Below, in pieces: positions 16,417 to 23,787 of a DNA stretch of 52,650 bases. Below the pieces are notes generated by a model. It did not search any database. It had not been told where the DNA came from and was given only the letters and a program-made list of their open reading frames with translations. Source of the stretch: Chloroflexi bacterium UBA5189 (GTDB lineage Bacteria > Chloroflexota > Limnocylindria > Limnocylindrales > CSP1-4); contig DHWF01000024.1 of NCBI GenBank assembly GCA_002413045.1, forward strand, positions 59,901 to 112,550, in the 5' to 3' direction. A program made the position numbers and the translations under genes. Position 1 is the stretch's first letter; each line of letters starts with the position of its first letter.

Positions 16417-17435
16417 CTCCTGCCGCCACCACGTCCGCTGCCATCCTCGCCGTCGATGGCGGCAACTCCAAGGCCGACGTGGCCCTCGTCGCGGCCGACG
16501 GCAGGCTCCTCGCCGCGGTCCACGGGCCGTCCATCTCGCACCAGGCGATGGGGCTGCAGCCGGGCATGGCGAACCTGCGAGAGCTCGTGGCGAACGCGGC
16601 TGCCGAGGCGGGCATCGCGGGTGGGAGTCGCGTGGCCCCGATTGGGTCGTACTGCCTCGCCGGCGCTGACTTCGCGGCCGAGGAGCGGATGCTCCACCGG
16701 ACCATCGCCGCGCTCGGTCTCACCGACGAGACGCTGGTCCGCAACGACACCTTTGCTGCCCTCCGAGCCGGCACGGACCGGCCGTGGGGCGTGGCGCTGA
16801 TCTGCGGTCGCGGGATCAACGGCGCCGCGGTGGGGCCGGACGGGCGAACCGCCCGCTTCGACGGGCTTGGCCCGATCTCCGGTGACTGGGGCGGCGGGCG
16901 CGGCATCGGCACGGCGGCGCTCGGGGCCGCGGTCCGGGCGCGCGACGGGCGTGGCCCGCGAACCGTGTTCGAGCGGCTGGTCCCGGAGCATTTCGGGCTC
17001 AGGACGCCGGCCGCCGTGACGCGTGCGCTGTATGAGGAGCGCATCGACGACACACGGCTGACGGAGCTCTCGCCCGTCGTGTTCGATGCCGCCGCGCAGG
17101 GCGATGCCGTCGCGCGCGGCATCCTGACCCGCCTCTCGACCGAGCTGGTCGCGATGGCCGGCGCGCTCATCCGGCGGCTCCGCCTGACCCGCCTCGATCC
17201 TGAGGTCGTCCTCGCCGGCGGCGTCTTCCGCGCCGACGATCCGACCTTCTACGGCGAGATCGAGGCCGGCGTGCGGGCCGTCGCGCCGAGGGCGCGGATC
17301 GTTCGGCTCACGGCGCCGCCGGTGCTCGGGGCGGCGCTGATCGGGCTCGATCGGCTGTCGCCGACGGGCGCAACCTCGCCCGAGGTCGATGCGCGGCTGC
17401 GGGCGGCGCTCGAGGCCTGGCGCGGCACACACTGA
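16413..17435 (+). CDS. BadF/BadG-type ATPase, probable amino-sugar (N-acetylglucosamine) kinase
   Basis: This 340-residue protein of the BadF/BadG/BcrA/BcrD ATPase family (actin-like ASKHA fold) shows the phosphate-1 motif AILAVDGGNSKADVALV near residues 9-25. A central RNDTFAALRAGTD, the phosphate-2-like region GVALICGRGINGAAVG and GDWGGGRGIG follow. A later adenosine motif, VVLAGGVFRAD, and PPVLGAALIGLDRL complete the fold. This subfamily includes N-acetylglucosamine kinases (NAGK type). It starts at a GTG overlapping the deacetylase stop. Context (deacetylase, SIS enzyme) supports phosphorylation of GlcNAc, GlcN or a related sugar. Confidence 0.85.
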   Translation: MTPAATTSAAILAVDGGNSKADVALVAADGRLLAAVHGPSISHQAMGLQPGMANLRELVANAAAEAGIAGGSRVAPIGSYCLAGADFAAEERMLHRTIAALGLTDETLVRNDTFAALRAGTDRPWGVALICGRGINGAAVGPDGRTARFDGLGPISGDWGGGRGIGTAALGAAVRARDGRGPRTVFERLVPEHFGLRTPAAVTRALYEERIDDTRLTELSPVVFDAAAQGDAVARGILTRLSTELVAMAGALIRRLRLTRLDPEVVLAGGVFRADDPTFYGEIEAGVRAVAPRARIVRLTAPPVLGAALIGLDRLSPTGATSPEVDARLRAALEAWRGTH

Positions 17436-17442
17436 TGCCCGC

Positions 17443-18483
17443 ATGACGCTGCTCGACGAGATCCAGGAGCAACCCGACGCCGCCGCGCGGTTCCTCGATC
17501 GGCGGCTCGGCGACGTCCACACGATCGCTGCGACCATCCTCCGCCGCGATCCGTCGTTCGTGCTGATCGCCGCGCGCGGCACCTCTGATCACGCGGCCAT
17601 CTACGCGCAGTACGCGTTCGGCCTCCGGAACGGGATCGCGGTCGCGCTGGCGGCGCCGTCGATGTTCTCGCTGTACGCCGCGCCGCCGCGACTCGCCGAG
17701 GCGGTCGTCCTCGCGATCTCGCAGTCGGGCACCTCGCCGGACATCATCGCGGTGGTCGAGGAGGCGCGACGGCAGGGCGCCCCGACGGTCGCGATCACGA
17801 ATGACCCCGATTCGCCGCTTGCCGCCGCCGCGGACCATGTCCTCCCGCTCGAGGCCGGCCCGGAGCTCGCAACCGCGGCCACGAAGACCTACACGACCCA
17901 GCTGCTCGCGATCGCGGCACTCTCGGCGGCGCTGTCCGGCGGCCGAGAGGCGTCTGCCGACGCCGCCGCGCTCCACGCCGTGCCGCGCGCGATCGCGGCC
18001 GCGCTCGCGACGAGCGAGCAGGCACGCGAGCTGGCCGCCGCGCGGAGCTCGATGACGCGGGCGGTGGTCGTCGGCCGCGGGTACGAGTACGCCACGGCGC
18101 GGGAGTGGTCGCTCAAGCTCCAGGAGCTCACGTACGTGATGGCCCACGCCTGGTCATCGGCGGACTTCGAGCACGGACCGCTGGCGCTGCTGGAGCCGGG
18201 CTTTCCCGTCCTCGCCGCGATCCCGAACGACGAGGCGGGTACGCCGCTCGTGCCGCTCCTCCGGCGACTGCGCGACGACCACGGTGCCGACGTCGTCGCG
18301 ATCTCAGCCCGCTCGGACATCGCGGACCTCCAGCCAATGCCCGCTGGAGCCGCGCTGCCGTCCTGGCTTGCGCCGATCGCATCGATCGTGCCCGGCCAGC
18401 TCTTCGCCTACCACCTCGCCCGGGCGAAGGGCATCGACACCGAGCGCCCCCGCTCGATCTCGAAGGTGACACGAACCCGCTGA
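17443..18483 (+). CDS. SIS-domain amino-sugar isomerase/deaminase (GlmS isomerase-like)
   Basis: This 346-residue protein with two SIS domains resembles the isomerase half of GlmS without the glutaminase half. Domain 1 has FVLIAARGTSDHAAIYAQY near 30-48 and the phosphosugar loop ISQSGTSPD. Domain 2 has VVVGRGYEYATAREWSLKLQ and the GlmS-like FEHGPLALLE; the C-terminus RPRSISKVTRT is typical. Stand-alone enzymes of this type include NagB-II glucosamine-6-phosphate deaminase and AgaS. The start ATG at 17443 is 7 bp after the kinase stop; an upstream ATG at 17389 lies inside the kinase gene. It is the last gene of the sugar operon. Confidence 0.87.
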   Translation: MTLLDEIQEQPDAAARFLDRRLGDVHTIAATILRRDPSFVLIAARGTSDHAAIYAQYAFGLRNGIAVALAAPSMFSLYAAPPRLAEAVVLAISQSGTSPDIIAVVEEARRQGAPTVAITNDPDSPLAAAADHVLPLEAGPELATAATKTYTTQLLAIAALSAALSGGREASADAAALHAVPRAIAAALATSEQARELAAARSSMTRAVVVGRGYEYATAREWSLKLQELTYVMAHAWSSADFEHGPLALLEPGFPVLAAIPNDEAGTPLVPLLRRLRDDHGADVVAISARSDIADLQPMPAGAALPSWLAPIASIVPGQLFAYHLARAKGIDTERPRSISKVTRTR

Positions 18484-18565
18484 CCGAAGCGTCACGTTCG
18501 GCGCCGGTCCCGCGCCCGCGATTCGCCACGGGTTTCCGCGGCATCTATAGGGTGTGCAAGCCGTG

Positions 18566-19126
18566 ATGGATCCCGAGGCGCTCCGAGGCATGGTGGCCAG
18601 CGCAGCCACCGGCGACGAGGTGGCGTTCGCGCGGATCGTGGCGGCCCACCATGACGACATGGCCCGTGTCTGCTTCGTGGTCTGCGGTGACGTCACGCTC
18701 GCCCAGGACGCGGTCCAGGCTGCCTGGCCCAAGGTGTGGGCCAAGCTCGGAACGGTTCGCGATCCCGCGAAGCTTCGGCCCTGGCTCGTGTCCGTAGCCG
18801 CCAATGAGGCAAAGCAGCTGGCACGCAGCCGGAACCGTCGCTGGGTGCGCGAGGTCGCCATCGACGACGCCACCGAGTCGGCGAGCGCCGCCTCGAGCAA
18901 CGTCTCGACCGCGCGCGCCGACCCAGGCAACCGCGCCGCCGAGCTCGACCTCGCCAACGCCCTTGCCACGCTCAACCCAGACGATCGAATCATCATCGCC
19001 CTGCGCTACGCCGCGGGCCTCACGTCCGACGAGATCGGCCGCGTCATCGGGATGACCGGTGGCGGCGTTCGGGCCCGACTCGCCCGCCTGCTCAACCGCC
19101 TTCGCGAGGAGCTCCACGATGACTAA
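18566..19126 (+). CDS. ECF-type RNA polymerase sigma factor
   Basis: This encodes about 186 residues. Region 2 spans about 15-85 (EVAFARIVAAHHDDMARVCF, QDAVQAAWPKVWAKLGTVRD, LRPWLVSVAANEAKQLARSR). Region 4 spans about 125-180 (LATLNPDDRIIIALRYAAGL, SDEIGRVIGMTGGGVRARLA), separated by an Ala/Ser-rich linker. The start could also be GTG at 18554 or 18563; ATG at 18566 (MDPEALRGMV) is preferred, though no strong SD is seen. The next gene overlaps by 8 bp and encodes a membrane protein, the usual anti-sigma position. Confidence 0.9.
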   Translation: MDPEALRGMVASAATGDEVAFARIVAAHHDDMARVCFVVCGDVTLAQDAVQAAWPKVWAKLGTVRDPAKLRPWLVSVAANEAKQLARSRNRRWVREVAIDDATESASAASSNVSTARADPGNRAAELDLANALATLNPDDRIIIALRYAAGLTSDEIGRVIGMTGGGVRARLARLLNRLREELHDD

Positions 19127-19829
19127 CGTGCCCACCGACCCGATCGATCCGTACGAGCCTCGACTCGCGCGCCGCGTCGGCGCCTATACCGACCAGGCCG
19201 TCCAGCCGATCGACGCCGCCGAGATCGCCCGAACCAGCGCCGTTGCCGCACGCGGCTCCGGGGTCCGCGGCGCCCTCCTCGGGAGGGGCCGATCGCCACG
19301 CCTTGCCTGGATCCTCGTCGCCGGCCTGCTGATCGTGGCGGTGGGCGGCGCGCTGATCGGCGCCGGCACGCGCGGGCTCCTCGGCCCCGCGCCGACCGCA
19401 ACCCCGGCGCCGGTGGCCATGCGCGCCTGCACGCCGAACGACGTCGATGCCGTGATCACCGCGTGGGACGGCGCGGCCGGCAGTCGCATCGCGACGGTCG
19501 AGCTGCACCAGATCGGGACGACGCCCTGTGCCGTGGATCCCCTGCCCCAGCCGTGGCTCGCTGACGGTCACGGGACGCCGCTTCTCACCGGCAAGGCCGG
19601 CGCCGGCACGCCGATCACGATTGCGCCGGGCGACGTCCTGCATACGCTCGTGCAGGCCGGGAACTACTGCGGCCCCGAGCCCGCCGCCCCGGTCACCGTC
19701 GCGTTCACCGAGCACGACGCCACGTTCGTTGCCACCGCCCTCTCGAAGACGGACCTCAGTGGCGTCCCGCCCTGCAACGGCGAGGCCGGCCCGAAGAACG
19801 ACATCGCGATGCACCCCTGGGCGCCTTAG
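19119..19829 (+). CDS. Single-pass membrane protein with extracellular DUF4232-like domain; sigma-factor partner
   Basis: This encodes 236 residues. The first ~65 are cytosolic and Arg/Asp-rich, a helix follows at about 66-90 (LAWILVAGLLIVAVGGALIG), then a Pro/Thr linker, then an extracellular domain of about 130 residues. That domain has paired cysteines (ACTPNDVD, TTPCAVDPLP, NYCGPEP, PPCNGEAG) and the GSRIATVEL...G..PC pattern of DUF4232. It overlaps the ECF sigma gene by 8 bp, so an anti-sigma or sensor role is suggested by context. The N-terminal segment lacks the HxxxCxxC zinc motif of ZAS anti-sigma factors, so this is not proven. Confidence 0.75.
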   Translation: MTNVPTDPIDPYEPRLARRVGAYTDQAVQPIDAAEIARTSAVAARGSGVRGALLGRGRSPRLAWILVAGLLIVAVGGALIGAGTRGLLGPAPTATPAPVAMRACTPNDVDAVITAWDGAAGSRIATVELHQIGTTPCAVDPLPQPWLADGHGTPLLTGKAGAGTPITIAPGDVLHTLVQAGNYCGPEPAAPVTVAFTEHDATFVATALSKTDLSGVPPCNGEAGPKNDIAMHPWAP

Positions 19830-20211
19830 GTCGGGCATCCCCTGGCCTCCCCGGTGCCAGATGTTCCGTACGGATACGAACTCGACGAAGTAACCGGCCT
19901 GTGGGCTAGGAATCCGGCTGATTCCGGCCTGAACGGGCCAGATTCGACCCAACCCCCGTCGATTTCGTAGCCCAACGGAACACATTCGACGAGTCAGCCA
20001 GGAACCTCGTCGAGTTCGTAGCCCAGCGGAACAATTGGGCGCTGAGGGCATGTGCGGGCGCCTCGAAAGGGGCCGATCGGGGGGCGAATCGGGTCATCTG
20101 TGGTACGGTGGTCCCCGCTGCAACTCGTGGCGAACCCGCGTGGTCACCCCTCTTCTCGAACGGACCGTGCGTTCTACCCCTCCCTCGTTCGGGAAGCGTA
20201 GGAGGTCCATC
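19830..20211. repeat. Gene-free spacer with three copies of a 26-bp repeat
   Basis: No gene is supported in this 382-bp spacer. Three related ~26-bp units are visible: 19862-19888 (inverted), 19957-19982 and 20008-20033. The consensus is CGTCGAKTTCGTAGCCC followed by ARCGGAACA. Copies 2 and 3 are 51 bp apart and differ at two positions; their flanks (ATTCGAC) also match. The last part (about 20100-20211) is the leader of the cold-shock gene and may hold its regulatory 5' UTR. Confidence 0.7.
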
Positions 20212-20415
20212 GTGGCCACCGGAACCATCAAGAAGGTCGTCGCCGATCGCGGCTTCGGCTTCATCGCCGCCGAGGACAAGAAGGAATACTTCTTCCATCG
20301 CGGCGGCCTCGACTCCTCGCTCGATTTCGACCGCCTCGTCGGCGGTGAGAAGGTCGAGTTCGAGGTCACCCAGAGCCCCAAGGGTCCGCGCGCGGAGCAC
20401 GTCCGCGCCGCCTGA
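20212..20415 (+). CDS. Cold-shock domain protein
   Basis: This 67-residue single cold-shock domain has the RNA-binding motifs RGFGFI (RNP1, residues 13-18) and YFFHRGGL (RNP2 variant, near 26-33; most CspA proteins have VFVHFS-type sequence). It starts at GTG 20212 behind a strong SD (AGGAGG, 20200-20205), not at the far-upstream ATG at 20035, which lies in the repeat spacer. Csp proteins bind single-stranded RNA/DNA and act as RNA chaperones. A strong intrinsic terminator follows 9 bp after the stop, so it is monocistronic. Confidence 0.95.
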   Translation: MATGTIKKVVADRGFGFIAAEDKKEYFFHRGGLDSSLDFDRLVGGEKVEFEVTQSPKGPRAEHVRAA

Positions 20416-20423
20416 GCTGCTAT

Positions 20424-20458
20424 AGAGCGGCCCGTCGAGAGGCGGGCCGCTCTTTCCT
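20424..20458 (+). terminator. Rho-independent terminator of the cold-shock gene
   Basis: AGAGCGGCCCG (20424-20434), an 8-base loop and CGGGCCGCTCT (20443-20453) form a perfect 11-bp stem followed by TTCCTTTT. Confidence 0.93.
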
Positions 20459-20504
20459 TTTCTACCGATAGCGCCAAGAGGCTGCTGTCGATCGGAGCCC
20501 AGCC

Positions 20505-21665
20505 ATCGTTCGAACCGCATTCGCCTCGACCTATCCGCCCCGGCAATGCGGCATCGCCACGTTCACGGGCGACCTCGGGCGGGTCACGCCCGACCGCGAG
20601 ATCATCGCGATCCACCCGGCAGAGCCGATCGGCGCCTACGCCTTCGAGGTCCACCACCGCATTCGACGCGACGAGCGTGACGACTACGCGCGGACGGCCC
20701 GCTCCCTCGAGCGCTGCGCGGACGTCGTGTCGATCCAGTTCCAGGAGGCGATCTGGGGCGGCGAGGACGGCGAGGCCGTGCTCGACTTCGTTCGGGCGCT
20801 GGGCCTGCCGTATGTCGTGACCCTGCACACCCTCCACCGCGATCCGACACAGCGCCAGCGCGAGGTCCTCACGGAGCTGCTCGAGTCGGCCGGCGCGGTC
20901 GTCGTGATGTCGCACGCCGCCGCCGAGACCGTCACCGGAACGTACGGGATCGACAAGTCTCTGGTCGAGGTGATCCGGTACGGCGTTCCCGACCTCCCGG
21001 TCATGGCCGACACGGTCAAGACGAGCGTCGGGCTCGAGGGCCGGCGCGTGCTCCTCAGCTTCGGGCTGCTCGATCCCGGCAAGGGCTTCGAGCTCGTCAT
21101 CGATGCGCTGCCCGCGATCCTCGCGACCCAGCCGACGACGACGTACGTGATCGTCGGGGCAACCCATCCAGACGTGCGGCTCCGCGACGGGGAGGCCTAC
21201 CGAATCTCGCTTGCGAGCCGCGCCGCCGCGCTCGGCGTCAGTGCGAACGTGCGCTTCGTGCCGGAGTTCGTGGGTCGCGTCGAGCTCGCTCGCTGGATGC
21301 AGGCGGCGGACGTGTTCATCACGCCCAACCCGGACCTCGACTCGATGGTGTCGGGCACGCTCTCGCTCGCGATGGCGGCGGGCCGCGCGATCGTGTCTAC
21401 GCCGTACCCGTACGCCGTCGAGCTCCTGGCCGATGGCCGCGGCGAGCTCGCGGCGCCGACCGCGAAGGACATCGCGGCAGCGGTCCTCAAGCTCCTTGGC
21501 GACGACGCGTCACGAACCGCGATGGGCGCGTCCGCCCACGATCACAGCCGCTCGATGGTCTGGACCAGGGTCGGCGCCGAGTACCAGGCGGTATTCGCCC
21601 GAGTTGCCGCCTCCGGGCCGATGATCCAGCGCGGTCGGACCCGGTCGGTCGCCACCCCGCGCTAG
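20505..21665 (+). CDS. GT4-family glycosyltransferase, apparently starting at ATC
   Basis: The frame is open from 20472 and encodes family sequence well upstream of its first ATG (20727). IVRTAFASTYPPRQCGIATF is the conserved N-terminal donor/acceptor motif of this glycosyltransferase group. No ATG, GTG or TTG occurs in frame before it; ATC at 20505 follows GGAG with a 7-base gap, so ATC is the likely start (386 residues). The GT-B fold continues with LLSFGLLDPGKGFELVIDAL and YVIVGATHP. AADVFITPNPDLDSMVSGTL and the donor-site region AIVSTPYPYAVELLADGRGE follow. It transfers a sugar from a nucleotide-sugar donor, perhaps to a surface glycan. Confidence 0.85.
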   Translation: MVRTAFASTYPPRQCGIATFTGDLGRVTPDREIIAIHPAEPIGAYAFEVHHRIRRDERDDYARTARSLERCADVVSIQFQEAIWGGEDGEAVLDFVRALGLPYVVTLHTLHRDPTQRQREVLTELLESAGAVVVMSHAAAETVTGTYGIDKSLVEVIRYGVPDLPVMADTVKTSVGLEGRRVLLSFGLLDPGKGFELVIDALPAILATQPTTTYVIVGATHPDVRLRDGEAYRISLASRAAALGVSANVRFVPEFVGRVELARWMQAADVFITPNPDLDSMVSGTLSLAMAAGRAIVSTPYPYAVELLADGRGELAAPTAKDIAAAVLKLLGDDASRTAMGASAHDHSRSMVWTRVGAEYQAVFARVAASGPMIQRGRTRSVATPR

Positions 21666-21704
21666 GCGGCTCCCCGCGCCACGGCCGGCCGCGCCGGACT
21701 GCGG

Positions 21705-22988
21705 TTATCGGAAGTTCGAGGTGTCGACCGCCTCGAAGTCGGAGCCGTTGAGCTGCTGCAGCGTATGCAGCGCGTCGTCATTCCAGCCCGCGTTCGGGGC
21801 ACCGGTGACGTACCAGGGCGAGCCGTTGTCGGCGAGGAGCATCCCGTAGCGCTTGAGTGCGAGCAGGATCACCTGCGCCTGGGCCGGGAACCCTGAGATG
21901 TCCACGGACGCCTTCAGGCGGACGCGCAGGCCCATCGGCGGGTACGAGGCGCAGCTGTAGCTGCCGGCGTCGTGGCGAGCCGGGTAGATGTGGTCGGAGC
22001 AGGTCCGCGGGGCCGTGAACCGAAGCGCGTGCAGGATGGCGCCGGCGGCGACCTCGTCGTAGCGGACGAGTCCCGGGAGGATCGGCAGGCCCGCGGCGTC
22101 GGCACTCGTCCAGCCGTCGGGCCGGAGCGTGTTCGAGCGCAGGTCCCAGATTGCGCCCGAGCCCCCGGACCAGCTGCCGCCGGACTTCGAGGCATCGAAG
22201 ATCTCGTAGAGGTTGCAGCCCTCGGTGTCCCAGAGGAGCAGGTGCGCGTCGCTGCCACCCTCGATCTTGGGGCTCGCCGGGATCGGGTACGGGCCCGGGT
22301 CGGACTCCGAGGCGTACTGGAAGCTCACGTGGTAGGTCGGGGTCGACAGGTTGACCTTGTTGTACGGGATCCCGTACCCGAGGCCGCCGTTCCAGGCGAG
22401 CGAGCTGAAGTCCGGGTGGAGGACGCTCGACAGACCGATCGCCCCGATCATGGTTGCCGAGTCGCTTCGCACGGGCAGGCTGTCGACGCGCCTGTTCCAG
22501 ACGTTGGTCGACGGGAACATCGGGCATGGCGCGGGATTCGTCGTCGGCGCCGGCGTCGGGTTGAACGTGGGCGCCGCGGTCGGGTTCGACGTTGGGGCGG
22601 CCGTCGGGTTCGAAGTCGGCAGCGTCGTCGGCGCGGTCGTTGGCGCTGTCGTCGGCTTCAGGGTTGGCGCGACGGTCGGCCCGAATGTGGGGTTCGAGGT
22701 GGACGCAACCGTCGGCCCGGTCGTGGGGCCGGGCGTCTTGCCTGGCTTGCCGCTCGCGCCGGGACCCTTGCCGGGACTGTCCGGGCCGGCGACGGACACG
22801 ATCGCTATCGGGATGGCGGTCGGCCCGACCGCCGCAAGGGTGGTCGAGCCGGCCATCGATGAGTGCGGATCGCCGATCGCTGCGCCGGTTGGAACACTGC
22901 CCCCGAGCCCTGCCCACGTCGTGAGCAGGGCGGCGGAAACCGCTACCAGCGCCAGCAGGACGCCCACCCGAGGCGATCGTCGATCCAT
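21705..22988 (-). CDS. Secreted protein with Pro/Thr repeat linker and conserved unassigned C-terminal domain
   Basis: This is 427 residues from the ATG at 22988 (MDRRSPRVGVLLALVAVSAA signal peptide); the longer frame to 23420 runs antisense to the membrane protein gene. Residues 75-160 are a Pro/Thr linker of near-repeats (NPTAAPTSNPTAAPTFNPT). The ~260-residue C-terminal domain begins CPMFPSTNVWNRRVDSLPV and contains IEGGSDAHLLLWDTEGCNLY, IPYNKV, YPARHDAG, YPPMGLRVRLK and a terminal YGMLLADNGSPWYVTGAP. I recognise it as an extracellular protein type but cannot assign a function. The conserved Asp/His residues and W/G-rich ends suggest a carbohydrate-active or binding domain. Confidence 0.8.
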   Translation of the reverse strand: MDRRSPRVGVLLALVAVSAALLTTWAGLGGSVPTGAAIGDPHSSMAGSTTLAAVGPTAIPIAIVSVAGPDSPGKGPGASGKPGKTPGPTTGPTVASTSNPTFGPTVAPTLKPTTAPTTAPTTLPTSNPTAAPTSNPTAAPTFNPTPAPTTNPAPCPMFPSTNVWNRRVDSLPVRSDSATMIGAIGLSSVLHPDFSSLAWNGGLGYGIPYNKVNLSTPTYHVSFQYASESDPGPYPIPASPKIEGGSDAHLLLWDTEGCNLYEIFDASKSGGSWSGGSGAIWDLRSNTLRPDGWTSADAAGLPILPGLVRYDEVAAGAILHALRFTAPRTCSDHIYPARHDAGSYSCASYPPMGLRVRLKASVDISGFPAQAQVILLALKRYGMLLADNGSPWYVTGAPNAGWNDDALHTLQQLNGSDFEAVDTSNFR

Positions 22989-23123
22989 CCCTCGCAGCGT
23001 CGTCCTCGGCCCCGCCCTTGTCGATGGCGAAGTCGTCCGGGGGACCGTCGCCCGAAGCGTTGACCGACGGCCGATGATGCGCAGAGCGCCCGGCGCTGGC
23101 CGGCAGAGGGAGGGCAATCGCAG

Positions 23124-23732
23124 ATGGGCGGGTCGATGTCTGGCAGCCGGTCGTTCGAGCGGTTCGCCGGCTGGCTGTCGGTGCTGGCGGGCCTCGCGGG
23201 ATTGGGCTACGCGGTCGCGTTCGTCCTGCTCAAGAACGCAGGCATGAGCGCGTTGTTCCTCACGCTCGCGCCCCTGCTGGCGATCGGCGGCCTGGTGGCC
23301 GTCTTCGAGCGCGTGCGCGCCATCGACGCCGGGATCGCCACCGTGGCGCTGGCCCTCGGCGCGTTCGGGTCGCTCGCGGCGTCGACGCATGGTGTGTACG
23401 ACCTCGCGAACGTCCTCCATCCGCCGGCGAGCCTTCCTGACCTGCCAAGCGCCGTCGATCCGCGCGGCTACGCGACCTTTGCGCTCACCGGGTTCGCGCT
23501 GGTGCTGCTGGGCTGGCTCGCGGGACGGACCAGCGACCTGCCCGGCTGGGTCGGCCCAATGGGCATGGTCCTCGGCGTGGTCCTCGTCGCCACCTGGCTC
23601 GGGCGCCTGATCATCCTCGACGCGACGAGCTTGCTGGTGCTGGGCCCGGCCCTGGTCGCGGGCGTCCTGAGCCCGGTCTTCTTCCTGATGCTCGGAGCCT
23701 GGCTGCTGGGCTGGCGGCGATCGGCGACCTGA
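23124..23732 (+). CDS. Polytopic membrane protein, function unknown
   Basis: This encodes about 202 residues with roughly six hydrophobic helices (LSVLAGLAGLGYAVAFVLL, LFLTLAPLLAIGGLVAVF, YATFALTGFALVLLGWLAG, MGMVLGVVLVATWLGRLII, LVLGPALVAGVLSPVFFLML). The start may be ATG at 23124 or 23136. It runs divergently from the Pro/Thr exoprotein across a 135-bp spacer. It has no recognisable catalytic motif; small DUF4386-like membrane proteins look similar, but I would not assign one. Confidence 0.75.
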   Translation: MGGSMSGSRSFERFAGWLSVLAGLAGLGYAVAFVLLKNAGMSALFLTLAPLLAIGGLVAVFERVRAIDAGIATVALALGAFGSLAASTHGVYDLANVLHPPASLPDLPSAVDPRGYATFALTGFALVLLGWLAGRTSDLPGWVGPMGMVLGVVLVATWLGRLIILDATSLLVLGPALVAGVLSPVFFLMLGAWLLGWRRSAT

Positions 23733-23787
23733 TCAGTCAGGCCCGCCTCGAGCTGCCGCCGGGGAGGCATCGCCTACGCTGGCGGTG

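Noticed and set aside
20035..20211. Extended start of the cold-shock protein at 20035
   Set aside because: It would add 59 unrelated Arg/Gly residues; GTG 20212 has a strong SD and the domain begins there.
22530..22720. Short tandem nucleotide repeat (CGTCGG...)
   Set aside because: It is the Pro/Thr linker of the exoprotein gene, a coding low-complexity tract and not a separate repeat or CRISPR array.
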